Below, one piece after another: positions 26,105 through 34,381 of a stretch of DNA of 64,000 nt (the stretch's first letter is position 1; each line of letters begins with the position of its first letter). The stretch covers positions 37,759 to 101,758 of the forward strand of contig CAJUBE010000014.1 in NCBI GenBank assembly GCA_910584725.1, given 5' to 3'. The position numbers and the translations under genes are program-made. The notes beneath the pieces were generated by a model that saw only the letters and a program-made list of their open reading frames with translations, made no database searches and was not told where the DNA came from. The stretch comes from an uncultured Lachnospiraceae bacterium (lineage in GTDB: Bacteria > Bacillota > Clostridia > Lachnospirales > Lachnospiraceae).

Positions 26105-28315
26105 TCAATCCGCAAGCGCCACAAGCCTTATCACCGTCAGCGAATTGGCGGGCGCTGTGTACTCGAAGCTCTCCGATACCGTAAGCTTGCTCTCCTGCGG
26201 CGTCACCGCCATATCTTTAAAGCTGTTCGCCGCTTTCGGATCATCCCCCGCCAGCACCGTCACATCCGCCTCCGGCAGAAAACACGCCATCTCCCTGCCC
26301 GTAAGCAGCACATGCACGGTCTGCTCTTCCTGCGACACATTGACGAGTTTCAGAATCACGTCCCCGTCCGCGTCCACCGCCGACTCATAGAGCGTCTGCT
26401 CCGGCGCGCCGGTCAGCGTTGTCTCCAGACTATACTGTCCCGCGTTGTTCCCGTACATCTGCTGTACATAGTAATTGACCGTCCCGAAGATGCCGTCATT
26501 GGAATAGAAAATCAGATCCGGCACCCACTGGTTCAGCTTCTCGTGGGAGAAAAGCGGCGCGTAGCACGCCATCTCCACCACATCCCCGTTCTTCTCAAGC
26601 CCCGTCATGTAGGCCGCCTCCGCAAGAGCCGCATCCAGCGTATTCGCCTTCGCCGCGTACTCGCCGAGGAACACCTTCGCCTGCAAATCCCTGTTGTAGC
26701 TGTCATACCGGTTCGTATTGGCGAGGAACCACTCCGGCGTCTGATAATAATGCTCGTCCACCAGCGTGGTGATCTGATCCGGATTCTTTGCCAGATACGC
26801 CCAGCCCTCCGTGCTGTCAAAGGCCGTGCCGTTCGCCACGATCAGCTCCACATCACCGTAAAGCGCGGGGTCGGCCGCCGCCGCTTCCTCAAAAGCCTTC
26901 ACAAACTGTTTGTAATGCTGGTGGTACTCGCTCTGCCATTGCTCGTTGCCGATGCCGATATATTTCAGGTCAAAGGGCGCCTCATGTCCCATGGCAATGC
27001 GCACCGCGCCCCATTTCGTGCCGCTGTCGCCTTTGCAGAACTCCACCAAATCAAGCGCATCCTGCACATACTGCTTAAACTCCTCGCTCGTTATCTCATA
27101 TACATTGTAAAACGGGCTTTGAATCTCACAGGTCATGCCCGCGTTCAGCACAGGCACCGGCATACAGCCGAGGGCTTCGCAAAACTCGAAATACTCATAA
27201 AAGCCTAACCCGTAAGTCGTATAATAGGGATGCGCCTTGGAACCCTGCCAGATACTCTTGCCCTGCGGGCGCGCCGCCACGTCTCCCACCGTCTCTTCTC
27301 CGTTTATTTCAAAAGCGAGACCGTCCCCGACCGAATCTTTCCAACTGTAAATGCTCTCCTCGTCCCGTCCCTCAATCACACAGCCGCCGGGGAAACGTAA
27401 AAACTTCGGATTCAGAGCCTCCAGATATTCCCCGAAATCCTTGCGGACGGGCAGTCCCTTGTAGGTGTCCTGCGGCATCAGGGAAACCATGTCAAAACAT
27501 GCCGTCCCCGCAGGAATCTCCACCGCAAGGCACACATGCCTGTTCTCCGTCGCATCCGGCGTTACCGTCGTCTCGAACTTCTGCCATTCCCCGGTGACAC
27601 CCTCTATTGTCTGCTCCGCATAGACTGTCCCGTCCTCATTGCAAAGACTCACCGTCACCGCGTCCACCGAGCCGTCCTCGGACTTACAGTAAAAAGACAG
27701 ATCGTAGGAAGCTCCCTGTTCAATCGCCATGCCTTCCACAAAGCCGCCGTTCCGAATGCCCTCGTACGGTTTTACGGAGGAAGTCCCCGTATTATGTACC
27801 ACCGCATACTGCGGGTTGTTCTCGTTGAGAGCCGTGCCGTCCGCGCTTCCGTCCTTCACCGAAAACTCCACCGCTTCACTGGTACACTCCCAGCCGTGGA
27901 GCTGCGCGTCCCTCGCCTCCATGCCGTACTCAAAAGAGCGGTTCTTCACCATCTCCGCATACATGCCGCCGTCCACGGCATAGTTGATATCCTCCAGAAA
28001 GAGCCCGAAAAGGGTGTCGGAAATCTTGTGGCTGTCATCCAGACCGCTGATATCCATATTGACCTGGTATGCAATCCCGTCAACTGCCGCCGTCAGGCCG
28101 CTGCCGTCCGTTACATTGTCCGTGCCCGCTCCCGTCTGTCCGTCCTGCGCGCCGCCCGCCGAGCTGGTCTGTCCGGTTTCCCCCACCGCGCCGTCCGCGC
28201 CTGCCTGCCCGCTTCCACCTGTACCCGATTGCCCGCAGGCCGCCGCACTCACCATAACCGCTGCGCATAAGCCGCACGCGGCTGCTCTTGTCAATCTACC
28301 CACCTGTCTTTTCAT
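26105..28315 (-). CDS. Secreted lipoprotein alpha-L-arabinofuranosidase (GH51)
   Basis: 736 residues. Signal peptide with lipobox AAACGQ (Cys about residue 28) and a Gly/Ser/Thr-rich spacer, so the enzyme is anchored outside the membrane. The catalytic (beta/alpha)8 part contains LRFPGGCVIEG, the acid/base motif IGIGNEQW and the nucleophile region VFLGEYAAK; a carbohydrate-binding-like beta domain lies between about 145 and 275. Removes arabinose from arabinan or arabinoxylan. No transporter or sugar operon lies beside it. Confidence 0.92.
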   Translation of the reverse strand: MKRQVGRLTRAAACGLCAAVMVSAAACGQSGTGGSGQAGADGAVGETGQTSSAGGAQDGQTGAGTDNVTDGSGLTAAVDGIAYQVNMDISGLDDSHKISDTLFGLFLEDINYAVDGGMYAEMVKNRSFEYGMEARDAQLHGWECTSEAVEFSVKDGSADGTALNENNPQYAVVHNTGTSSVKPYEGIRNGGFVEGMAIEQGASYDLSFYCKSEDGSVDAVTVSLCNEDGTVYAEQTIEGVTGEWQKFETTVTPDATENRHVCLAVEIPAGTACFDMVSLMPQDTYKGLPVRKDFGEYLEALNPKFLRFPGGCVIEGRDEESIYSWKDSVGDGLAFEINGEETVGDVAARPQGKSIWQGSKAHPYYTTYGLGFYEYFEFCEALGCMPVPVLNAGMTCEIQSPFYNVYEITSEEFKQYVQDALDLVEFCKGDSGTKWGAVRIAMGHEAPFDLKYIGIGNEQWQSEYHQHYKQFVKAFEEAAAADPALYGDVELIVANGTAFDSTEGWAYLAKNPDQITTLVDEHYYQTPEWFLANTNRYDSYNRDLQAKVFLGEYAAKANTLDAALAEAAYMTGLEKNGDVVEMACYAPLFSHEKLNQWVPDLIFYSNDGIFGTVNYYVQQMYGNNAGQYSLETTLTGAPEQTLYESAVDADGDVILKLVNVSQEEQTVHVLLTGREMACFLPEADVTVLAGDDPKAANSFKDMAVTPQESKLTVSESFEYTAPANSLTVIRLVALAD

Positions 28316-28367
28316 ATTGCTTGCCCCGCCTTCTTGTTTATTATTTTCTAAAATACTTTAGATATGA

Positions 28368-28955
28368 TTATATCATTCTTTTTTCAAACAGGCAATGGCT
28401 AATGCGGAAGGAAATAGACTGTGGTAATTCCGTCAACAATTCTATCTCCCCTTTCTCCAACAGATTTTTAACTTGATTCCGGGATAGCCCTAAGACCATG
28501 GCGATCTGCTTTTCTGTACGAATCTTCATTTGACAGGGATTCTTGACCGTGATTATGATCCGTTCCCCGGATCCGCTGCTTTCCATGGTTTCATGCAGCT
28601 TAACCAAACCATATTGCAGGCTGTCAAAATCAATATCTGCTTTATTTGTCCGAAATAACCGCATATTTTTACCATACATTTCCGCAAGCTGTTCATCATT
28701 GTCTAAAAAACGCTGATATTCTGCCTTTGGTATGGAAGAAACCTTCTTTCGTTCATAAATTGCAAGATTAAGCGTATGCTTACATGCCACACATTGATAG
28801 ATCAGCCAGATATCCAGTCTGTTTCCGTTCGCATTGATGCGAAACTTCTTTGTATTTATATAATGTGTCTTTCTGCCGCATTTAGGACAATTTCTGATAA
28901 TCCAAAAAGAATCTTTCAGTACAATTTCATATTCAATTTTTTTCAAATAGCTCAT
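28368..28955 (-). CDS. DUF1062 domain protein
   Basis: 195 residues from MSYLKKIEYEIVLKD, recognised as DUF1062. Two CxxC pairs (NCPKCGR, QCVACKH) near residues 22 and 54 suggest a zinc ribbon; the C-terminal segment (EKQIAMVLGLSRNQVKNLLEKGEI) looks like a helix-turn-helix. A nucleic-acid-binding or regulatory role is plausible. Start chosen for GGAG 6 bases upstream. An inverted repeat lies directly upstream and resembles the one before the CD3324 gene. Confidence 0.78.
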   Translation of the reverse strand: MSYLKKIEYEIVLKDSFWIIRNCPKCGRKTHYINTKKFRINANGNRLDIWLIYQCVACKHTLNLAIYERKKVSSIPKAEYQRFLDNDEQLAEMYGKNMRLFRTNKADIDFDSLQYGLVKLHETMESSGSGERIIITVKNPCQMKIRTEKQIAMVLGLSRNQVKNLLEKGEIELLTELPQSISFRISHCLFEKRMI

Positions 28956-28986
28956 ATGCATCTCCTGCTCATTTTTATGTGATGAT

Positions 28987-29043
28987 GCATGGGCTATTAC
29001 AATATTTCGTTCTATTTTTAATAAGGATATGCAATAGCCATGC
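28987..29043. repeat. Inverted repeat upstream of the DUF1062 gene
   Basis: GCATGGGCTATT (28987-28998) and AATAGCCATGC (29033-29043) are inverted with one extra G. The arm AATAGCCA-GCTATGC also occurs at 29779-29792. Confidence 0.55.
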
Positions 29044-29097
29044 TATGCATAATAAACAGGTGTAGTCATAAACCGCTTTTCTCCTCTCGTTATATTT

Positions 29098-29319
29098 TCA
29101 ACACAGCTCCGTTAAATTTATCATAACTCGCCCTGAGCAAACAAGTCCGCCGATCACAAAAGTTATTTTGTCAAGAACGCCTTCTTTTGCCGCCAATTCC
29201 TTTTCTATATGGCTCTTTTGGATAATGTCATCAATAAAGGTTTCCTCGCGGCGGCTTTCCAATTCACCTTTATCCGGCATATTCCACAAACGCTCCGATA
29301 TTTTCCTGCTATAATCCAT
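29098..29319 (-). pseudogene. Probable methyltransferase N-terminal remnant
   Basis: 73 residues. The first ~50 (SRKISERLWNMPDKGELE, then IDDIIQKSHIEKEL) look like the start of a class I SAM-dependent methyltransferase, which should continue into a glycine-rich SAM loop. Instead the frame drifts into an unrelated tail and stops. Either a truncated gene or an unrelated small protein; I favour a remnant. Confidence 0.4.
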
Positions 29320-29446
29320 AATTCAGACTCCTTTTTCGGCTGCAATATTTGCTCTGTGGTTTAGAATAGCATACTCTGATACCATATGACACCTTACACA
29401 TTTATAGAAAAAAATATGAGCCAATACCAAGTATCAGCTCATATTT

Positions 29447-29716
29447 TTACTCGCCCATTTTTCTAAGGATACGCTGTATGCTCTTTTTTGACAGATAATA
29501 TTTGCAGGCTAATTCCGAAGTTTTACTTCCGGCAAGATAATCCTTGTAAATTTGTTGGTTACGCAGCAAAAGTTCCTGCTTGATATGTGTGCCTGCGCCC
29601 CATGCCTGTCTATGTGCCGGCTTGCGCGGAATATAAATATTTTCTCCATCAACATACTGCTGTATCAGCTCTATTATCTCAATTGGCAGAATTTCTTCTG
29701 CTTTCCTATAGCCCAT
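29447..29716 (-). CDS. CD3324 family small DNA-binding-like protein
   Basis: 89 residues: MGYRKAEEILPIEIIELIQQ, YIPRK and a C-terminal helix-turn-helix-like part (SELACKYYLSKKSIQRILRK) match the CD3324 family, common in Clostridia and related to Mor-type activators. GGGAGG precedes the ATG. An inverted repeat in its leader (29745-29792) could be its operator. Confidence 0.75.
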   Translation of the reverse strand: MGYRKAEEILPIEIIELIQQYVDGENIYIPRKPAHRQAWGAGTHIKQELLLRNQQIYKDYLAGSKTSELACKYYLSKKSIQRILRKMGE

Positions 29717-29744
29717 GTCTGCCTCCCAAAATTTATTTTCAGGA

Positions 29745-29792
29745 ATAGCATTGGCTATAACAATTATTTACTATTGCAATAGCCAGTGCTAT
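29745..29792. promoter_or_regulatory. Inverted repeat in the CD3324 gene leader
   Basis: ATAGCATTGGCTAT (29745-29758) and ATAGCCAGTGCTAT (29779-29792), 14-bp arms with one mismatch. The arms are shared with the repeat at 28987-29043, suggesting a common binding protein or a common small mobile hairpin. Confidence 0.5.
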
Positions 29793-29972
29793 GCAAACAT
29801 AACATATCTTCTCATATACAAATCTCCTTTCCAAAATTTCTTTTTCATAATATCATCATTGAGGAAAGAAATCAAATTTTTATTCTGAGCAGTCAATCCC
29901 GCTTTGCAGTTCCCGATATCCCCATTTGGGCGGTTCAGAAAACTTTCCCTTGTAAAGATTTGTCTTCTTGGT

Positions 29973-30065
29973 TTTGGCGATAAATGTGAATGTCTGGAGC
30001 CGTTAAGCATCCGCGACAAAATGAAGCGCAGAATCCATGATGTAGCTGCCATATATGAAAATTAG
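29973..30065 (+). pseudogene. C-terminal remnant of a WYL-type regulator
   Basis: Plus-strand frame FGDKCECLEPLSIRDKMKRR followed by IHDVAAIYEN and a TAG stop. This resembles the end of WYL-domain regulators. Upstream coding similarity continues only with frame changes and no start, so this is decayed sequence. Confidence 0.4.
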
Positions 30066-30104
30066 AATATTCTTAGTTCTCTAAACAAAATAAACGATGC
30101 CAAT

Positions 30105-30201
30105 GCGGAGAATGCCCGTACTTTGGGCATTCTCCTGCGTGAAACTTAGTGCTTCTTGGCGTCCCGTCCTATGGCGGGACGTCTTTAGAAGCACTTTTCA
30201 C
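30105..30201 (-). repeat. Two-hairpin structured element, copy after htpG
   Basis: Hairpin A: GGAGAATGCCC (30107-30117) with GGGCATTCTCC (30125-30135). Hairpin B: GTGAAA (30139-30144) to TTTTCAC (30195-30201), an interrupted stem enclosing TGCTTCT/AGAAGCA and CGTCCCG/CGGGACG. The same ~95-bp sequence recurs at 44205-44300 almost unchanged. It ends 5 bp from the htpG stop, so on the minus strand it would be in the htpG 3' untranslated region. Confidence 0.75.
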
Positions 30202-30206
30202 GCTAT

Positions 30207-32387
30207 TTACTTCGTCAGCATCATCATAATCTCATTGCTTCTCGCCACGAACTTGGTCATAGCCTCCGGCTCAAGGGGCGCCTGCTGCAGCAGCGCCAGA
30301 TCATAAAGCTGCTCACAGATCATCTTCACATTCTCGCCGTCCTGATGCGCCAGCACATACTCCACAAGAGGATGGTTGGCATTGAGGATCAGCGTCTCCC
30401 CTTCCTTGCCGAAATTCCCCATATCCATTCCCGACATGGAGTACATCTTCATCATGTCCTGCATCCTGCGGGACTCCTCGGAGAGCGTGATCATGGAAGA
30501 AATCTTCTTGTTCTTCAGCTTCTCGATCTTCACCTTGATCTGATCTTTCTTGAGGACTTTCTTCATCAGCTTGGCGATCTCTTCCGCCTGCTCCTCCATC
30601 TCCTTCTCGGCTTTCTTGGAGGTCTTTGCCTTGAAGGTGTCAGTCAGGTCGGCATCAATTCTCTGGAACTTAATGCCCTCATTCTTCGCCTCAAGCTGGG
30701 AGACAAAGGGCTGGTCGATATTGTGGGTCAGCACCACCGCGTCCATCTTCGCCGCCTTGAACATGTTGATGTACTGACTCTGCTGCTTCTCGTCAGTCAC
30801 ATAGTAGATGATCTTCTCCTTATTCTTCTCCTCAACGGGCTCACCGTCCTCGTCAAGCACTTCGCCGTCCACTTTCTCAGCCTCTTCAACGACCTCGGCT
30901 TCCACCTTCTCACCGTTCTCGTCCACAGCTCCGGCTTCCGCGTCTTCGCCTGCCGCGCTGTCAGCCTTGTCCTGTGCTGCGTCTTCCGCATTGCCGTCAC
31001 CAGCCGCCGCCGTCTCATCCGCGGCATTCTCAGCTCTCTCCGCCTCGTCGGGATCGATCTTGTTGACCTCCAGACACTCCGGCAGCGTCATATATACGCC
31101 GTCCAGATTCTTGAAAAGGATATAGTCGGTCATCTTCTCGCAGAACTTGTCATCCTTCAAGCAGCCGAACTTGATGAACGGACTGATATCATCCCAGTAT
31201 TTCTCGTACTCTTCCTTCTCGGTCTTGCACATGCCGGACAGCTTGTCCGCCACTTTCTTTGTGATGTACTCACTGATCTTTTTCACAAAGCCGTCGTTCT
31301 GCAGCGCGCTTCTGGATACGTTGAGCGGCAGGTCGGGACAGTCGATCACGCCCTTTAAGAGCATCAAAAACTCGGGAATCACTTCCTTGATATTGTCCGC
31401 GATAAACACCTGATTGTTATATAATTTAATGGTACCCTCAATGGACTCGTACTCCATATTGATTTTCGGGAAGTAGAGGATGCCCTTCATATTAAACGGA
31501 TAATCCATGTTCAGATGGATCCAGAACAGCGGCTCCTTGTAATCCTGAAAGACCTTGCGGTAAAACTCCAAATACTCTTCCTTCGTGCACTCGTTGGGAT
31601 GCTTTGCCCACAACGGCTGCGTCTCGTTGAGAAGCTCGGGACGCTTTTTGATCTTTAACTTCTGCTCGTCCTCCTCCTTCTCCTTCTTGATCTCCTCCAC
31701 TACCTCATCGGTATCCAGTTTTTCATCCTCTTTGATGATCTGAGTCTCTGTGGTATTCGCCTTGGAGAGATAAATTTCCGTCGGCATGAAGGAACAATAC
31801 TTCTTGATGACCTCTTTCGCCTTATATTCGTTGCAGAACTCCAGACAGTCCTCGTTGATGTGGAGAGTGATTGTTGTACCCACTTCCGTCCTGCTTCCAT
31901 CCTCCATATCGAACTCGGTGCCGCCGTCGCATATCCAGTGCACCGCCTGCGCGCCGTCCTGCCATGACAGAGTGTCGATCTCCACCTCGTCCGCCACCAT
32001 AAATGCGGAGTAGAAGCCCAGACCGAAATGACCGATGATCTGATCCTCATTCGCCTTGTCCTTGTATTTTTCAATAAAATCCGTGGCGCCGGAGAAAGCG
32101 ATCTGGTTAATGTACTCCTCCACCTCGTCCGCCGTCATACCGATACCATTATCAATGAATTGTAACGTTTTCTCCTCCGGGTTGACGATCACCTGAATCT
32201 TCGCCTTGTAATCATCCGCCAGCGCATACTCGCCCATCATATCCAGCTTCTTTAGCTTCGTGATCGCGTCGCATCCGTTGGAGATCAGCTCCCTGAAAAA
32301 GATGTCGTGATCGGAATACAACCACTTCTTGATAATCGGGAAAATATTATCGCTGTTGATTGATAAACTGCCATGTTTCGCTGCCAT
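30207..32387 (-). CDS. htpG: Hsp90 family chaperone HtpG with an acidic insert
   Basis: 726 residues from MAAKHGSLSINSDN, versus ~630 for most bacterial HtpG. The GHKL ATP-binding domain shows RELISNGCDAITKL, DNGIGM and GHFGLGFYS. The extra length is an Ala/Glu/Asp-rich segment, about residues 444-522, inserted in the middle domain between TLPECLEVNK and IIYYVTDEKQ. Start chosen at 32385-32387, after AAGGA. A promoter and a CIRCE operator lie upstream, indicating HrcA heat-shock control. Confidence 0.95.
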   Translation of the reverse strand: MAAKHGSLSINSDNIFPIIKKWLYSDHDIFFRELISNGCDAITKLKKLDMMGEYALADDYKAKIQVIVNPEEKTLQFIDNGIGMTADEVEEYINQIAFSGATDFIEKYKDKANEDQIIGHFGLGFYSAFMVADEVEIDTLSWQDGAQAVHWICDGGTEFDMEDGSRTEVGTTITLHINEDCLEFCNEYKAKEVIKKYCSFMPTEIYLSKANTTETQIIKEDEKLDTDEVVEEIKKEKEEDEQKLKIKKRPELLNETQPLWAKHPNECTKEEYLEFYRKVFQDYKEPLFWIHLNMDYPFNMKGILYFPKINMEYESIEGTIKLYNNQVFIADNIKEVIPEFLMLLKGVIDCPDLPLNVSRSALQNDGFVKKISEYITKKVADKLSGMCKTEKEEYEKYWDDISPFIKFGCLKDDKFCEKMTDYILFKNLDGVYMTLPECLEVNKIDPDEAERAENAADETAAAGDGNAEDAAQDKADSAAGEDAEAGAVDENGEKVEAEVVEEAEKVDGEVLDEDGEPVEEKNKEKIIYYVTDEKQQSQYINMFKAAKMDAVVLTHNIDQPFVSQLEAKNEGIKFQRIDADLTDTFKAKTSKKAEKEMEEQAEEIAKLMKKVLKKDQIKVKIEKLKNKKISSMITLSEESRRMQDMMKMYSMSGMDMGNFGKEGETLILNANHPLVEYVLAHQDGENVKMICEQLYDLALLQQAPLEPEAMTKFVARSNEIMMMLTK

Positions 32388-32493
32388 TTTCTCACGTTCC
32401 TTTCTCTCATAAACCTTGTAGCGCGGCATGTCCTCCACCCGCACCTTACACCAGACAAATCCTGTTTTCCGGGGATTTGATTATCTAGAGCAT

Positions 32494-32522
32494 AGTTTAA
32501 TACGCCTAAATTAAGAAGTCAA
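32494..32522 (-). promoter_or_regulatory. htpG promoter
   Basis: Minus strand TTGACT (32517-32522), 17-base spacer, TAAACT (32494-32499), about 100 bp before the htpG start and 8 bp downstream of CIRCE. Confidence 0.6.
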
Positions 32523-32529
32523 GAAGAAA

Positions 32530-32556
32530 TTAGCACTCATCAACTGTGAGTGCTAA
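32530..32556. promoter_or_regulatory. CIRCE element, HrcA repressor binding site
   Basis: TTAGCACTC-N9-GAGTGCTAA, an exact match to the CIRCE consensus. It lies just upstream of the htpG -35 box, instead of overlapping or following the start site as is more common; an additional upstream promoter reading through it is possible (TATAAT-like box on the minus strand about 50 bp upstream). Confidence 0.95.
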
Positions 32557-32632
32557 TAATTTATGGATTTTGCCCATTTTATGCGGGTTTGGGGAATTAT
32601 AAACTTTTTCTAAAATCCCGCAAAATGCGTCA

Positions 32633-32661
32633 TTGTGATCCCCCCGGTTGTATGCTATAAT
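32633..32661 (+). promoter_or_regulatory. Promoter of the SUKH gene cluster
   Basis: TTGTGA (32633-32638), 17-base spacer, TATAAT (32656-32661), 77 bp before the first gene's start. Confidence 0.6.
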
Positions 32662-32737
32662 TGCAATAACTTTGACAGCGGCAACCTGAAATTCTGCTCG
32701 CGTCTTAAACGTAAAACGTTTCGGAATGGAGAAAACC

Positions 32738-33262
32738 ATGATTAAAGAATGCCTAAAAACATATTTAGACAAATATTTTGAATGCTATAAAAACTACAGG
32801 GGAACTTATCCCACCGTCCCGTATGATGAAGAAGAAAAATCTTCCTTATGGTATGGTGAAGCGGATGAGGAAGACTATATTCAGTGGATATACAAGGAAA
32901 AGGATAACCAGACAGATTTTTCGGATTTAGAAAAAGAGATGGAACTGGTATTGCCCGACGCCGCAAAAGAGTTTTATAATTCGTACTATTTTCTGCAGCT
33001 ACAGGGCTTTTATCATGGAGAGAGCGTAAGTTTTGATCCCATAAGCGACTGCAGGGATATCTTGCGGGATTTAAAAGCTTGTATCTTTGAGAGCAGCGGA
33101 AAAAAGTACCTTCATGTGGGTATCTATAGCAATATGGATTTGGCTTTATGTATGGAAATTGACACAGGGGCAATCGTTCAGGCGGATTACGATTCCAAAA
33201 ATGTGGAGAAGCTTGCGGATTCACTGGAAGAATTTCTGGATCAGATGACGCCTGTGAGATAA
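32738..33262 (+). CDS. SUKH-2/Syd-like protein, putative toxin-immunity protein
   Basis: 174 residues. FYNSYYFLQLQGFYHGESV and the C-terminal LADSLEEFLDQMTPV closely resemble SecY-interacting protein Syd and the SUKH-2 immunity group. These small acidic proteins often neutralise contact-dependent or polymorphic toxins. Start at 32738 (GGAG, 6-base spacing) rather than 32726. Two further small genes follow on the same strand; no toxin gene is in the window. Confidence 0.7.
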   Translation: MIKECLKTYLDKYFECYKNYRGTYPTVPYDEEEKSSLWYGEADEEDYIQWIYKEKDNQTDFSDLEKEMELVLPDAAKEFYNSYYFLQLQGFYHGESVSFDPISDCRDILRDLKACIFESSGKKYLHVGIYSNMDLALCMEIDTGAIVQADYDSKNVEKLADSLEEFLDQMTPVR

Positions 33263-33316
33263 TTTCATTGCTGCTGACAGTTAAAAACCGAAATATGGGG
33301 GATGAAGGAACCAAAA

Positions 33317-33886
33317 ATGAAAAGTATCGTTCAAAAATTAATGGATACATACAATAAGGAAGGGCTTAAGTCTCCCGAACAGCATTTCATAAAGGCTGCT
33401 GATACGGAAAAAGAGATGCTGTTTCAACTGCTTGGAAAGGAACATAATGATTTTGTGGATTTTTATTTAAATTATCAACCCACTGACTTGCCAAGTTTAG
33501 CGTGTAATTGTACATTTCTGGATATCAAAGCCATGGTGGAAGAAAATACTGATTTCGAGCCAGCCTGTTATTTGAGGGAATGCGGTATCTATACATTTGC
33601 ATTGACCATAGGAGGACATGCGATCTGTATAGATAGCAATAGCGGAAGTATTTACATCTGTGACCACGGACTCGTCATGCAGGATTTTGATACAGATGCT
33701 ATTGTGATCAATAGTGGGCTGGTGTCCTGCGATGTATATGATTCTTTTCATATCTCGGGCGAAATACCATTTAATTATGATAATATTATTATTTGTATGG
33801 ACAAGATAGAAAATTCCTTTCTTACCTTTATGGAAAATATTGCCGACGGCAACTACACGGATTTGGAAAAATTGATAACCTATTAA
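33317..33886 (+). CDS. SMI1/KNR4 (SUKH)-like protein, putative immunity protein
   Basis: 189 residues, acidic, with a SUKH-like order: FVDFYLNYQPTDLPSL, then CYLRECGIYTFALTIGGHAICIDSNSGSIY. Family placement is by pattern and less sure than for its neighbour. AAGGA lies before the ATG at 33317. The 54-bp gap before it carries a leader (GACAGTTAAAAACCGAAA) resembling the leaders of the genes on either side. Confidence 0.55.
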   Translation: MKSIVQKLMDTYNKEGLKSPEQHFIKAADTEKEMLFQLLGKEHNDFVDFYLNYQPTDLPSLACNCTFLDIKAMVEENTDFEPACYLRECGIYTFALTIGGHAICIDSNSGSIYICDHGLVMQDFDTDAIVINSGLVSCDVYDSFHISGEIPFNYDNIIICMDKIENSFLTFMENIADGNYTDLEKLITY

Positions 33887-33942
33887 TTGAAAGAAACACA
33901 CTACCGACAGTCAACAACCCCGAAACACGGAGGATCGTACAA

Positions 33943-34302
33943 ATGGATATCATTCAGTTAAAGATCGAGAAAGACAATTCCGTCGCCAGCTATATAAAAA
34001 TCATCAGAAAATTTGACGCTTCCCTGTCCGTCGGCACGATTAAACAGCGGATCGACCATGGTGATTTTGTGGTGGGATTTGACTTAGAATATTATGATGC
34101 TTTGGAAGATATCAACGAAATTGACAGAAAAAAGCTTTTTCGCCAGATGATTGCGGATCTTTGTCATGCCGGGGCAAAGATAACCATATATCAGGATGAC
34201 GAAGAAATACCCATGGATGTTTTGGATAACTGGCTGGAATCTCTGGATATCATCAGCCGGCAGGTGGAAAATGACATAGACAGGGAAGCAGAAATCGAGT
34301 AG
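33943..34302 (+). CDS. Small acidic protein at the end of the SUKH cluster
   Basis: 119 residues, not recognised. Predicted mixed alpha/beta with a very acidic end; KIEKDNSVASYIKIIRKFD leads into a possible ligand-binding beta region. ACGGAGG precedes the ATG. Position and size suggest another immunity-type protein; this is inference only. Confidence 0.55.
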   Translation: MDIIQLKIEKDNSVASYIKIIRKFDASLSVGTIKQRIDHGDFVVGFDLEYYDALEDINEIDRKKLFRQMIADLCHAGAKITIYQDDEEIPMDVLDNWLESLDIISRQVENDIDREAEIE

Positions 34303-34356
34303 GGGAGACATGCTGTAAAACAGCAAATTTCCATATGCGGGCGCGTGCATAAAATA

Positions 34357-34381
34357 TTCCGGGAGTGGTCAGCTCCCGAAA
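34357..34381 (-). terminator. Terminator at the PrsA-like gene end
   Basis: TTCGGGAG pairs with CTCCCGGAA on the minus strand, followed by TATTTTAT; the stop codon of the gene lies within the hairpin. Confidence 0.65.

Noticed and set aside
29789..30052. 87-codon minus-strand gene
   Set aside because: It overlaps the WYL-like remnant read in the plus direction and has no family pattern.
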